The notes under the pieces are model-generated. The model ran no database searches. It saw nothing but the letters and a program-made list of their open reading frames with translations, and was not told where the DNA came from. A stretch of DNA of 39,404 bases from assembly GCF_003052605.1 (NCBI RefSeq), contig NZ_QASO01000036.1, positions 1 to 39,404 on the forward strand, in the 5' to 3' direction. Below, one piece after another: positions 1-9,852 of this stretch. The number at the start of each line of letters is the position of its first letter. Positions within the stretch are counted from its first letter, which is position 1. This DNA comes from Ectopseudomonas oleovorans (GTDB lineage: Bacteria; Pseudomonadota; Gammaproteobacteria; Pseudomonadales; Pseudomonadaceae). Made by a program: the position numbers and the translations under genes.

Positions 1-95
1 AGTTGCTTGCGGCATTTGACCTGCTCATGGCTGTCGACACCATGAACTTGAAAAACCTGCTTTGCCAAATCCACGCCTATGCGTTTAAGTTTCAT
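1..95 (-). mobile_element. IS110-family transposase, 5' end only (runs off window)
   Basis: The minus strand reads from an ATG at 93-95 into MKLKRIGVDLAKQVFQVHG and continues off the left edge. The IGVDLAK start, with the first catalytic Asp of a RuvC-like DEDD domain, and the KQVFQVHG continuation are typical of IS110/IS1111 transposases. These are site-specific recombinases that work without terminal inverted repeats. About 100 bp of non-coding sequence separates its start from nth, and the outer boundary of the element cannot be placed. From memory, nth follows the rnf/rsx genes in Pseudomonas, so the element may separate nth from that operon. Confidence 0.75.
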
Positions 96-202
96 GCGGG
101 CTCCCCCTCCGGGATTGTTTGTTTCGTAACCTACAGTCTGGCGCAATGACGCCGTAGGAGGGAGGAGTCCATCTCATTGGGCTACGCCTGAAGTCCTGAG
201 CC

Positions 203-841
<639 letters not shown>

Positions 842-883
842 TCGACCATAGAATCTGGCGATCCTCTGATTGAAAAAATCTTT

Positions 884-912
884 TTTACCCGCTCAATTTT
901 TGCCGCTATAAG
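884..912 (+). promoter_or_regulatory. Sigma-70-type promoter for the small acidic protein gene
   Basis: TTTACC (884-889) and TATAAG (907-912) are separated by exactly 17 bp, in the AT-rich gap between nth and the next gene. Transcription would start near 919, about 35 nt before the start codon at 953. Confidence 0.55.
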
Positions 913-952
913 GTGCGCCATTGGCCCCAGTAAATGGCCTGGAGTGGAAGAA

Positions 953-1132
953 ATGAGCACAGACAAAGAAGACCTCGAGCTGGACGAAGACTTTGTCGCA
1001 GACGATGCAGACGATGCCGAGCCTGCGGTGGAAGTCGCCAAGACCAACCTGACCAAGCGCCGCATCATCGACAACTTCCTCGAAGAACGACGCCTGCACA
1101 AACAGCTGGCCGAATACGACTTCGATATCTGA
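953..1132 (+). CDS. Small acidic protein, PA3496 family (putative envelope integrity protein)
   Basis: A 59-residue protein. The N-terminal half is very acidic (roughly residues 4-30 are rich in Asp and Glu), followed by a basic/helical segment TKRRIIDNFLEERRLHKQL and the tail YDFDI. This matches the small Pseudomonas family represented by PA3496 next to nth. The family name mentions envelope integrity, but I know of no firm biochemical role. I chose ATG 953 because GGAG at 941-944 sits 8 nt before it. An in-frame GTG at 944 would overlap that Shine-Dalgarno. The gene has its own promoter and terminator and so forms a single-gene unit. Confidence 0.85.
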   Translation: MSTDKEDLELDEDFVADDADDAEPAVEVAKTNLTKRRIIDNFLEERRLHKQLAEYDFDI

Positions 1133-1152
1133 GAGCCGCTGCCTTCTACAAG

Positions 1153-1177
1153 AGCCCCGCAAGCCGGGGCTTTTGTT
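1153..1177 (+). terminator. Rho-independent terminator of the PA3496-like gene
   Basis: AGCCCCG (1153-1159) and CGGGGCT (1165-1171) form a 7-bp stem with a 5-nt loop, followed by TTTTGTTT. Confidence 0.85.
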
Positions 1178-1207
1178 TGAGCGTCGAAATTGACAGACCT
1201 GAAACGA

Positions 1208-1234
1208 CGAACCCCGGCACAAGGCCGGGGTTCG
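1208..1234 (-). terminator. Terminator of argG
   Basis: An 11-bp perfect stem (1208-1218 with 1224-1234, loop ACAAG) lies 22 bp past the argG stop codon. On the minus strand it is followed by an imperfect T-rich run. The T run is weak, so termination may be partial. Confidence 0.6.
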
Positions 1235-1255
1235 TTGGCAGGCTGAAGCGGTCGA

Positions 1256-2473
<1,218 letters not shown>

Positions 2474-2483
2474 GCCATCACTC

Positions 2484-2508
2484 CACGGGTTGTACGGTAA
2501 AACCCGTG
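2484..2508 (-). promoter_or_regulatory. Leader hairpin touching the argG ribosome binding site
   Basis: CACGGGTT (2484-2491) and AACCCGTG (2501-2508) are perfect inverted repeats with a 9-nt loop. On the argG transcript the last stem base is the first G of the GGAG Shine-Dalgarno, so the folded leader could limit ribosome access. A possible -10 (TAGAAT on the minus strand) lies just upstream. Regulation is inferred only from position. Confidence 0.4.
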
Positions 2509-2579
2509 ATTCTACTGGCCTCGCGCCGCAATTTACAGGGGCGCGACACACAGCGTTGCGCAAGCGACGCCGACTGGAT

Positions 2580-3521
2580 TCAGGATGGGCTGCTTCCGGG
2601 TGGGTCGACCGGCGTGGTGGCCGGGGCAGGCGCACTCTGTTGTGGCACTTCTGCCGCTGGCACACGCTCCAGGCGCAGGGTCGCGCGACGGTTCTTGGCA
2701 CGATTGGCTTCGTTATTGTTTGGCACCAGCGGGTAACGCTCGCCATGAAAGCGCATGGTGATCTGCTCGATCGGTACGCCACCGGCCACCAGATACTCCT
2801 GCACCGCCAGCGCACGACGGCGTGAGAGGTCGCGATTGGTCAGACGATTACCGCTGTTGTCCGCGTGACCATCGATCTGGAAGCTGTTGATGCTTGGGTC
2901 AGCCTTGACGAAGTCGAGGATGATATCGAGCTTGGCCTTGGCCATTGGGTCGAGATCGATGCCGCCACCGGGAAAGCCAATCTGCGCCTGACGAATCTGA
3001 TCGAAATTGACCGGCAGCAACTTGGCGGTACAGGCTTGGTAGTCGTCATAGGCCTTGTGGAACTTGACCGGCAGCAACCGTACTTCCAGGTTATCGCCGC
3101 CATTGAGGGTGCGATGGCGTACCACCGGGCTGCGCCCTTCCAGCAGGCCGGTAAGCAGGCGTGCACCCTGCTCCTGCGAGCTGTTGAACGGCACCTCGCC
3201 GTTACCAACACTGACCACGCCCAGGTTGATGTCGCCGCGCCCTGGCTGCCAGGGCGCCGCAGCCGCCAGCAAGGTCGCCGAACCCGCGCCCATCCAGCGC
3301 TCGCGGGCCTTGAGGCGGAAGGTGACTTGCTCACCCGCGCGGCGTACGAACTCGCCGCTGCCAAAGTTGCTGATCGGCTGGCTCAGGCGGCATTCGAACT
3401 GATCGCCCTCCACCGTCCACTCCACCTTCTCCAGCCGGGTCTGGAAGCTGATGGCATGCGCAGGCATGCATAGAGGCATGCCTGCCAGCAGGCTGATCAG
3501 AAGGAAATTGGACGCACGCAC
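2580..3521 (-). CDS. motY: MotY-type sodium/proton flagellar stator-associated protein (OmpA-like)
   Basis: Periplasmic T-ring component that helps anchor the flagellar stator to peptidoglycan. It has an N-terminal signal peptide ending near MPAHA, a MotY N-domain ([27 protein letters not shown] and onward), and a C-terminal OmpA domain with the peptidoglycan-binding segment [22 protein letters not shown] short Pro/Ala-rich tail follows. The preferred start is GTG at 3521, because GGAG lies 6 nt upstream. A GTG at 3533 is in frame but overlaps that Shine-Dalgarno and has no clear site of its own. The gene lies between argG and divergent pyrC, as I recall for P. aeruginosa. A FliA-type promoter at 3558-3584 supports a flagellar role. 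Confidence 0.9.
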   Translation of the reverse strand: MRASNFLLISLLAGMPLCMPAHAISFQTRLEKVEWTVEGDQFECRLSQPISNFGSGEFVRRAGEQVTFRLKARERWMGAGSATLLAAAAPWQPGRGDINLGVVSVGNGEVPFNSSQEQGARLLTGLLEGRSPVVRHRTLNGGDNLEVRLLPVKFHKAYDDYQACTAKLLPVNFDQIRQAQIGFPGGGIDLDPMAKAKLDIILDFVKADPSINSFQIDGHADNSGNRLTNRDLSRRRALAVQEYLVAGGVPIEQITMRFHGERYPLVPNNNEANRAKNRRATLRLERVPAAEVPQQSAPAPATTPVDPPGSSPS

Positions 3522-3557
3522 GACAGGCTCCACGGCGGTTCACGGCACTCCCAAGGG

Positions 3558-3584
3558 GTATCGGTCAGGTGCGCGAAAACTTAA
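3558..3584 (-). promoter_or_regulatory. FliA (sigma-28) flagellar promoter upstream of motY
   Basis: On the minus strand TTAAGTTT (3584-3577), an 11-bp spacer and ACCGATAC (3565-3558) match the consensus TAAAGTTT-N11-GCCGATAA at 13 of 16 positions with exact spacing. The site lies 36 bp from the motY start codon and points at it. Confidence 0.7.
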
Positions 3585-3674
3585 CCCCCTGCGTGCGATT
3601 GTCACGCAGGCGCGAGCGCGAGCAGGCGCTTTTCAGGTACCATGCGGCCACGTTTTACCCGCCTGGAAGCCTTC

Positions 3675-4721
3675 ATGTCCGACCGTCTGACTCTTCTGCG
3701 TCCCGATGACTGGCACATCCACCTGCGCGATGGCGCGGTGCTGCCACATACCGTCGGCGATGCCGCGCGCACCTTCGGCCGCGCCATCATCATGCCCAAC
3801 CTGGTACCGCCGGTACGCAACGCCGCCGAGGCCGACGCCTATCGCCAGCGCATTCTCGCTGCGCGCCCGGCTGGCAGCCGCTTCGAGCCGCTGATGGTGC
3901 TTTACCTCACCGACAACACCAGCCCCGAAGACGTACGCGCGGCCAAGGCCAGCGGTTTCGTGCATGCCGCCAAGCTCTACCCGGCCGGTGCCACCACCAA
4001 CTCCGACTCGGGCGTGACCAGCATCGACAAAATCTTCCCGGCGCTGGAAGCCATGGCCGAAGTTGGCATGCTGCTGCTGGTGCATGGCGAAGTGACCCGC
4101 GCCGAGATCGACGTGTTCGACCGCGAGAAGGCTTTCATCGATGAGCACCTGACTCGCGTGGTCGAACGTTTCCCGACACTGAAAGTGGTGTTCGAGCACA
4201 TCACCACCCGTGACGCGGTGCAGTTCGTCGAGGCGGCCTCGGCCAAAGTCGGCGCCACCATCACCGCTCATCACCTGCTGTACAACCGCAATCACATGCT
4301 GGTCGGCGGTATTCGCCCGCATTTCTATTGCCTGCCGATTCTCAAGCGCAACGTGCACCAGGAAGCCCTGCTCGACGCCGCCACCAGCGGTAACGTCAAA
4401 TTCTTCCTCGGCACTGACTCGGCCCCGCATGCCAAGCATGCCAAGGAAGCGGCTTGCGGCTGCGCGGGCTGCTACACCGCCTATGCCGCCATCGAGCTGT
4501 ACGCCGAAGCCTTCGAGCAGCGCAATGCGCTGGACAAGCTGGAAGCCTTCGCCAGCTTCCACGGCCCGGACTTCTACGGTCTGCCGCGCAACACCGACAG
4601 CATTACCCTGGTACGTGAAGAGTGGACCGTACCCGCCAGCCTGCCGCTGGGCGACAACAATGTGGTGCCGCTGCGCGCCGGCGAAACCCTGCGCTGGAAA
4701 TTGCTGGAGGCCCAGGCGTGA
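3675..4721 (+). CDS. pyrC: Dihydroorotase (class II)
   Basis: Zinc amidohydrolase that interconverts carbamoyl-aspartate and dihydroorotate in pyrimidine synthesis. The 348 residues equal the E. coli PyrC length. Metal ligands are visible in DDWHIHLRD (His14, His16), the lysine of HAAKLYPAG (the carboxylated lysine), HGEVT, FEHITT and LGTDSAPH. The start at 3675 is preceded by GGAAG. An in-frame extension to 3642 has no family similarity. Its stop codon overlaps the rnt start (GTGA), so the two genes are translationally coupled. Its upstream region is shared with divergent motY. Confidence 0.98.
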   Translation: MSDRLTLLRPDDWHIHLRDGAVLPHTVGDAARTFGRAIIMPNLVPPVRNAAEADAYRQRILAARPAGSRFEPLMVLYLTDNTSPEDVRAAKASGFVHAAKLYPAGATTNSDSGVTSIDKIFPALEAMAEVGMLLLVHGEVTRAEIDVFDREKAFIDEHLTRVVERFPTLKVVFEHITTRDAVQFVEAASAKVGATITAHHLLYNRNHMLVGGIRPHFYCLPILKRNVHQEALLDAATSGNVKFFLGTDSAPHAKHAKEAACGCAGCYTAYAAIELYAEAFEQRNALDKLEAFASFHGPDFYGLPRNTDSITLVREEWTVPASLPLGDNNVVPLRAGETLRWKLLEAQA

Positions 4722-5392
4722 GCGAAGACAACTACGAAGACGAACTCGAACCCAGCCTGCCCTCTGGCCCGCGTACGCCCATGGCGGCGCGCTTTCGCGG
4801 CTACCTGCCGGTAGTGGTGGATGTGGAGACCGGCGGTTTCAACTGCGCCACCGATGCCCTGCTGGAAATTGCCGCCACGACCATCGCGATGGACGAGAGC
4901 GGCTTTCTTTATCCGGATCACACCCACTTCTTCCGTATCGAGCCCTTCGAGGGCGCCAATATCGAAGCGGCGGCGCTGGAGTTCACCGGTATCAAGCTCG
5001 ATCATCCGCTGCGCATGGCGGTGAGCGAGGAGCATGCCCTGGGCGAGATCTTCAAGGGCCTGCGCAAGTCGATCAAATCGGCCGGCTGCAAGCGCGCGAT
5101 CCTGGTCGGCCACAACAGCAGCTTCGACCTCGGTTTCCTCAATGCCGCGGTGGCCCGTTGCGGCATCAAGCGCAACCCCTTCCACCCCTTCTCCAGCTTC
5201 GATACCGCGACCCTCGCCGGTCTCGCTTATGGCCAGACCGTGCTGGCCAAGGCCTGCCAGACGGCCGGTATCGAGTTCGACGGCAAGGAAGCGCACTCGG
5301 CACGCTACGACACCGAGAAGACCGCCGAGCTGTTCTGCGGCATCGTCAATCGCTGGAAGGAAATGGGTGGTTGGGACGAATTCGATCAGTGA
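4718..5392 (+). CDS. rnt: Ribonuclease T
   Basis: A 3'-5' exoribonuclease that trims tRNA and other stable RNA 3' ends. The 224-residue length matches Pseudomonas RNase T. DEDDh motifs are seen in order: VVDVETGGF (Exo I), [11 protein letters not shown] (Exo II) and [14 protein letters not shown] (Exo III with the His). The GTG start at 4718 overlaps the pyrC stop by 3 nt, and GGAGG at 4706-4710 lies 7 nt upstream within pyrC. No convincing terminator follows. The downstream flank is a REP and then the group II intron in the opposite orientation. Confidence 0.97.
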   Translation: MSEDNYEDELEPSLPSGPRTPMAARFRGYLPVVVDVETGGFNCATDALLEIAATTIAMDESGFLYPDHTHFFRIEPFEGANIEAAALEFTGIKLDHPLRMAVSEEHALGEIFKGLRKSIKSAGCKRAILVGHNSSFDLGFLNAAVARCGIKRNPFHPFSSFDTATLAGLAYGQTVLAKACQTAGIEFDGKEAHSARYDTEKTAELFCGIVNRWKEMGGWDEFDQ

Positions 5393-5473
5393 GCCTCTGC
5401 GCGGCGATCGAACCCCATGAAAAAACCGGCGTCCGCCTAATGCCAGTCAGTTAAGCCGTTGCACTCGATCTTT

Positions 5474-5498
5474 GTAGGAGCCGGCTTGCCGGCGATCC
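5474..5498. repeat. REP element next to the intron 3' end
   Basis: GTAGGAGCCGGCTTGCCGGCGATCC is a typical Pseudomonas REP: a conserved GTAGGAG head followed by the small hairpin GCCGGC-TT-GCCGGC. It is the immediate 3' exon of the group II intron. An outer 8-bp inverted repeat (ACTCGATC at 5463-5470, GATCGAGT at 5499-5506) brackets it and crosses the intron boundary. Confidence 0.75.
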
Positions 5499-5536
5499 GA
5501 TCGAGTAGGAGGCGGGGTCGCCCCCGCCGTCCTCTC

Positions 5537-5572
5537 ACACCACCGTACGTACGGTTCCGTATACGGCGGTTC
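5537..5572 (-). ncRNA. Group II intron domain V
   Basis: On the minus strand ACCGCCGTA pairs with TACGGTGGT across an inner stem closed by a GAAC tetraloop. This is the catalytic domain V fold. The CGC triad at the base is characteristic of class C introns. It overlaps the maturase stop codon, as is common in compact introns. Confidence 0.75.
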
Positions 5573-6968
5573 AGGCCATACGGCTAAGCCGAGTGATCGT
5601 ATCCAGTATTGACACCAGTCCAAGCGCATCCCAGCGTTTCTTCGGCAGCGCCTGCCGCAGGTGCAAGGCGCCGGCGTTCCACCAGGGGCCGCGCCCGTTG
5701 GTGGCCGACTTCCAGGCCCGCTCCTCCGGTAAGCCCAGCCGCATCAGATTGCGTGCCCGGGTAACCGGTCGTTTCCAGTGCCGCCACAGCACATTGCGCA
5801 GCAACCGCCGCACCCAGCCATCCAGCTCTTCCACAGGCCGCTTGCTCTGGCTCAGCTTGAAGTAGCTGCTCCAGCCACGCAGAACCGGGTTGAGCCGCTC
5901 GATCAGCCAGGTCAGCTGACTACCCCGCCTAGCACGTAGCAGGCTTTTCACCCGTTCGCGCAGGCGCTGCAGGCTGCTGCCGGCAATCCGCAGTTTCGGC
6001 TGCCGGTGCACGGTCATGCCGTAGCCCAGGTAACTGCTGCGCCACGGGCGGATGACCTGGCTCTTGGCCCGGTTCAACCGCAACCGCAGCCGCTGCTCCA
6101 GAAAACGCTCCAGACTGGCTAGCACCCGCTCGCCCGCCTGCCGACTGCGGACGTAGACGTTCGCGTCGTCGGCATAGCGCACGAAGCGATGGCCGCGCCG
6201 GCTCAGCTCCCGGTCCAGCTCGTTCAGCAGGATGTTCGAGAGCAGGGGCGAGAGCGGCCCGCCTTGCGGCGTGCCTTCTCGTCGCAGGCTCACGAGCCCA
6301 CCCGCCATGACACCGGCTTCCAGGTAGCGCCGAACCAGCCGCCGCACACGCGGGTCTTCGACCTGACGCGCCAGCAGGTCCATCAGCAGATCGTGGTCGA
6401 CCCGGTCGAAGAATTTCTCCAGGTCCAGTTCCACGCTCCAGCGATAGCCCGCCTCCACATGGGCGCGGGCCATTTCGATGGCCTGGTGCGCGCTGCGCCC
6501 CGGACGAAAGCCGTAGCTGAAGTCCGAGAACAGCGGTTCGAAAAGCGGCGTCAGTTGCTGCAGCAGCGCCTGCTGGATCAGGCGATCCAGCACGCTGGGT
6601 ATCCCCAGCGTTCTGACCCCGCCCTCGGGCTTGGGAATGTTCACCGCACGGACGCCGTACGGCTGGTATTCACCCGTCTGCAGCCGCTCCCGCAGGGACG
6701 GCCAATACTGCTTCAGGTAGCCCGCGAGTTCGTCCACCGACAGACCATCGGCCCCCGGTGCGCCCCGGTTGTTCACCACCCGTCGATACGCACGCCTCAG
6801 GTTCGCCGGCGACAGCACCCGCTCCATCAGCGTGTTCGGCTCCGCTTTCGTCCACGTTACAGACGCCATCGATGTCTGCGCACTGTCAGCCGGCATGCGC
6901 GGATTCCGTCCACCATGCCGGGGAACAGCCTTCCCCTGGGGGGAAGCTTCTGCGGTTCGACATCCCAT
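5571..6968 (-). CDS. ltrA: Group II intron-encoded reverse transcriptase / maturase
   Basis: Assists splicing of its host intron and copies it into new sites by target-primed reverse transcription. Reverse transcriptase motifs are seen in order: PKPEGGVRTLGIPSVLDRLIQQA, SYGFRPGRSAHQAI, LDLEKFFDRVDHD, GTPQGGPLSPLLSNI and the catalytic RYADDANVYV. A maturase (X) domain follows with LNPVLRGWSSYFKLS. No HNH endonuclease follows, as expected for class C. The preferred start is ATG 6968 (465 residues), with GGAG 4 nt upstream. A GTG at 7031 and an ATG near residue 26 of the preferred form are alternatives. The reading frame appears intact, so the element may be active. Confidence 0.92.
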   Translation of the reverse strand: MGCRTAEASPQGKAVPRHGGRNPRMPADSAQTSMASVTWTKAEPNTLMERVLSPANLRRAYRRVVNNRGAPGADGLSVDELAGYLKQYWPSLRERLQTGEYQPYGVRAVNIPKPEGGVRTLGIPSVLDRLIQQALLQQLTPLFEPLFSDFSYGFRPGRSAHQAIEMARAHVEAGYRWSVELDLEKFFDRVDHDLLMDLLARQVEDPRVRRLVRRYLEAGVMAGGLVSLRREGTPQGGPLSPLLSNILLNELDRELSRRGHRFVRYADDANVYVRSRQAGERVLASLERFLEQRLRLRLNRAKSQVIRPWRSSYLGYGMTVHRQPKLRIAGSSLQRLRERVKSLLRARRGSQLTWLIERLNPVLRGWSSYFKLSQSKRPVEELDGWVRRLLRNVLWRHWKRPVTRARNLMRLGLPEERAWKSATNGRGPWWNAGALHLRQALPKKRWDALGLVSILDTITRLSRMA

Positions 6969-7431
6969 GAGACTCCAACGCCTACCGGCGGTATGACCTG
7001 TTCGGCCCTTGGTGACGTGGTTGCTCGTCACTTACTACGGCCTCGGCTGACTTCTGCACGCCCATCCCGTCGCCTCTCGACGCCCGGTAGCCCAGCGGCA
7101 AACATGCAGATCTCCCAGGGTAATTCGCGCGACCTTCCAGCTTATGCCTGGCGGATCTACGTCGTAGCGTGCCGTGCAAGTACCGGGCTTTGACGAATTG
7201 GGCCGCCTCACCCCGCTACGCCGCCTCCATCCGCTTCCTGTTCGTCAGGCCAGCCATTTGCTTCCGGCTTCCTTCAGATTCGCAGTCACCCGCGACACCC
7301 TTGCCTTCAGCTAACACTTCCCCTTGCCGGGTGTGTAGAGGACTTTCACCTCCAAGTCGCCAGGCTCACCACCACAGTGAACCGAACAGCGCCAGTCACG
7401 GCGCTACGCGCCATGCCTGGCGCACCCACAT

Positions 7432-7460
7432 AAAAAACCGCGGCCCAAGGGCCGCGGTTT
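7432..7460 (-). terminator. Terminator of the RND gene and landing site of the intron
   Basis: AAACCGCGGCCC (7435-7446) and GGGCCGCGGTTT (7449-7460) form a near-perfect hairpin. On the minus strand it is followed by TTTTTT, then ATGTGG, then the intron's GTGCG. It terminates the transcript ending at 7480. Confidence 0.9.
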
Positions 7461-7479
7461 TCGTTCTACGCGATAGGCA

Positions 7480-9834
7480 TCAAGCTTTGGCGCGCATTTT
7501 CTCGGTGTTGATCAGGAAACGAGCCAGAGCCGGCAGCAGCCAGATCGCACCGATCATGTTCCACAGGAACATGAAGGTCAGCATCAGGCCCATATCGGCC
7601 TGGAACTTGATCGCCGAGAAGATCCAGGTCGCCACGCCGATCGCCAGGCAAACGCCGGTGAACAGCACCGCCTTGCCGGTGGACTTGAGCGTCTCGTAGT
7701 AGGCGTCCTGCAGCGACAGCCCCTGACGCAGATAGGTCTCCAGACGGCTGTAGATGTAGATGCCGTAGTCGACACCGATACCCACACCCAGGGCGATCAC
7801 CGGCAAGGTGGCGACCTTCACACCAATGCCCATGAAGGCCATCAGCGCGTTACCCAGCACCGAGGTCAGCACCAGCGGCAGGATCACGCACAGGGTCGCA
7901 GCCAGCGAACGGAAGGTCAGCAGGCACATGATGCTCACCGCCGCGTAGACCGCGATGAGCATGGTGGTCTCGGAGGCCGCGATCACCTCGTTGGTGGCCG
8001 CTTCGATACCGGCGTTACCCGCTGCCAGCACCACCTGCAGCTCCTCGGTGTTGTGCTGCGCGGCGAACTCTTCGGCGGCAGCCACGGCACGCGACAGAGT
8101 CTCTGCCTTGTGGTCCTCGAGGAAGATCAATACCGGAGCCACCGAACAGTCTGCGTTGTACAGGCCTTCAGCACGGGCGATGGAGTTGTTCAACACATCC
8201 TGGTTACGCGACAAGGTCTCCCATTTCAGGTTGCCCTCGTTCATGCCCTTGATCACCTGCTTGGACACCGTGACCATGGAGATGGCCGACTGCACGCCTT
8301 CGGTGTTCTCCATCTTCCACATCAGCTCGTCCATAGCCGACAGCGCTTCGTAGGTGGAGCAGCCTTCGGTGGGGGTTTTGATCATCACTACCAGCACGTC
8401 GGAGCTGGTCGAGTAGTTGCGGATGACGAAATCGTTATCCAGGTTATAACGGGAATCCGGGTGCAATTCCGGCGCGCCTTGGTCGAGGTCGCCGATCTTC
8501 AGGTTCTGCCCGTACCAAACGCCGCCAGCCAGCGCCACAACGGCGATGACCACAGAAATCGGCGCCACCATCGGATGGGCGAAGTTGGAAATGGCACGCC
8601 AGACCGGGTGATCCTTGGTGGCCTCCTCGCGACTCTTCTGCACCGCACGTTTACCAATGCCGATATAGGAAATCAGAACCGGCAGCAGGATCAGGTTGGT
8701 CAGGATGATCACCGCCACGCCCATCGAGGCGCCGATGGCCAGTTCGCGGATCACCCCGATATCGATCAGCAGCAGCGTGACGAAACCGACGGCATCGGAC
8801 AGCAGCGCCACCAACCCCGGAATGAACAGCTGGCGGAAGGCCATGCGCGCGGCGGACAGAGCATCAGTCGCCTCGCCCGAGGCCATGGCGATACCGTTGA
8901 TCTTCTGCACCCCGTGAGAGATACCGATGGCGAACACCAGGAACGGCACCAGCATCGAGTAGGGATCGAGACCGAAGCCCAGAGTGTGCAGCAGGCCAAG
9001 CTGCCAGATCACGGCGATCAGGGTGGTGATCACCACGGCCAGGGTGCTCTTGAAGCAGTGGGTGAACCACAGCAGCAGCACGAAGGTGATGCCGATGGCG
9101 ACGGCAAAGAACAGCGCCACGCCCACCAGGCCATCGATCAGGTCGCCGACCTTCTTGGCGAAGCCGATGATATGCACCTTGATGTTGGGATTCTGCGCTT
9201 CGTACTTCTCGCGAATCTTCTCTTCCAGCTCGTGAGAGAACTGTTGGTAGTCCAGCTTGATCAGCTTGCTCTGATCGTTCGGGTCCGGGTAGGACTCGAG
9301 CAGCGGAATATCGACGATGCTGGACTTGAAGTTGTTCGCCACCAGGCGCCCGATCTGACCCGACTTGAGGATGTTGCTGCGCAGCTCCTCGAGGCTGTCG
9401 GCTGAACCGTCGTAGGTCTGCGGAATCACCTCACCCCCCGCGAAGCCCTCTTCGGTCACTTCGGTCCAGCGCACGCTCGGACTCCACAGCGACTTGAGTC
9501 CGGAACGGTCTACACCAGGAATGTAGAACGCCTCGTCATGGATCTGCCGCAGGGTTTCCATGTATTCCTTGCTGAAGATGTCACCGTCGGTGGCTTCCAC
9601 CGAGATGCGCACCGTATTACCCAGGTTAGCCAGGTCGTTACGGTGCTCGAGCATGTTCTGAATGTAGGGATGCCCCAGCGGAATCATCTTCTCGAAGCTG
9701 GTCTGCGGGCGTACCTGGGCAGCCTGATAGAACAGAAAGATGCTGATCAGCAGGCAGATCAGGATGACCGCCGGGCGATTGTTGAAAATCAGCCGCTCGA
9801 GGAAGGAAGCAGGCTGTTGTTGATGCTTGGTCAT
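7480..9834 (-). CDS. RND/MMPL-family inner-membrane transporter
   Basis: A 784-residue permease in one chain. It has TM1 at about 22-40, a large periplasmic loop to about 230, a block of five helices to about 400, then TM7, a second large loop and a final five-helix block. The layout is that of the MMPL/HpnN/Patched-like RND class that moves lipids and hydrophobic molecules, rather than AcrB. The second half keeps the proton-relay motif GIGVDYG (Asp689). In the first half the matching site reads GISHGV, with His307 where Asp is usual. The start at 9834 has GGGAG 7 nt upstream. It begins 18 nt after the YCF48-type gene, so the two form one operon. The substrate is unknown. Confidence 0.88.
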   Translation of the reverse strand: MTKHQQQPASFLERLIFNNRPAVILICLLISIFLFYQAAQVRPQTSFEKMIPLGHPYIQNMLEHRNDLANLGNTVRISVEATDGDIFSKEYMETLRQIHDEAFYIPGVDRSGLKSLWSPSVRWTEVTEEGFAGGEVIPQTYDGSADSLEELRSNILKSGQIGRLVANNFKSSIVDIPLLESYPDPNDQSKLIKLDYQQFSHELEEKIREKYEAQNPNIKVHIIGFAKKVGDLIDGLVGVALFFAVAIGITFVLLLWFTHCFKSTLAVVITTLIAVIWQLGLLHTLGFGLDPYSMLVPFLVFAIGISHGVQKINGIAMASGEATDALSAARMAFRQLFIPGLVALLSDAVGFVTLLLIDIGVIRELAIGASMGVAVIILTNLILLPVLISYIGIGKRAVQKSREEATKDHPVWRAISNFAHPMVAPISVVIAVVALAGGVWYGQNLKIGDLDQGAPELHPDSRYNLDNDFVIRNYSTSSDVLVVMIKTPTEGCSTYEALSAMDELMWKMENTEGVQSAISMVTVSKQVIKGMNEGNLKWETLSRNQDVLNNSIARAEGLYNADCSVAPVLIFLEDHKAETLSRAVAAAEEFAAQHNTEELQVVLAAGNAGIEAATNEVIAASETTMLIAVYAAVSIMCLLTFRSLAATLCVILPLVLTSVLGNALMAFMGIGVKVATLPVIALGVGIGVDYGIYIYSRLETYLRQGLSLQDAYYETLKSTGKAVLFTGVCLAIGVATWIFSAIKFQADMGLMLTFMFLWNMIGAIWLLPALARFLINTEKMRAKA

Positions 9835-9852
9835 GCAAAGGCTCCCGGCTTG

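Larger units (their letters stand above)
5500..7425 (-). mobile_element. Complete group II intron, bacterial class C type
   Basis: A self-splicing ribozyme and retroelement of about 1.93 kb on the minus strand. Its predicted 5' end is GTGCG at 7425 (GUGYG consensus). Its predicted 3' end lies near 5500, after a domain VI hairpin that leaves an A seven bases from the end (ACTCGAT). Domain V (about 5537-5572) is a 34-nt hairpin with a GAAC loop and a CGC-type triad rather than AGC, as in class C. The encoded reverse transcriptase lies at 5571-6968. The 5' exon is the terminator hairpin of the RND gene (7432-7460), and insertion just past a terminator is the hallmark of class C introns. Boundaries are predictions, good to a few bases. 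Confidence 0.85.

Noticed and set aside
5400..5430. Tiny ORF MKKPASA after rnt
   Set aside because: Seven codons, no ribosome site, no context.
4210..5454. Plus-strand frame overlapping pyrC and rnt in another register
   Set aside because: Arg/Ser/Pro-rich shadow. pyrC and rnt carry all catalytic motifs in their own frames.
8053..9405. Long plus-strand frame opposite the RND permease, rich in His, Gln and Asp
   Set aside because: Composition is that of an antisense shadow of TM-rich coding sequence. No ribosome site or family similarity.
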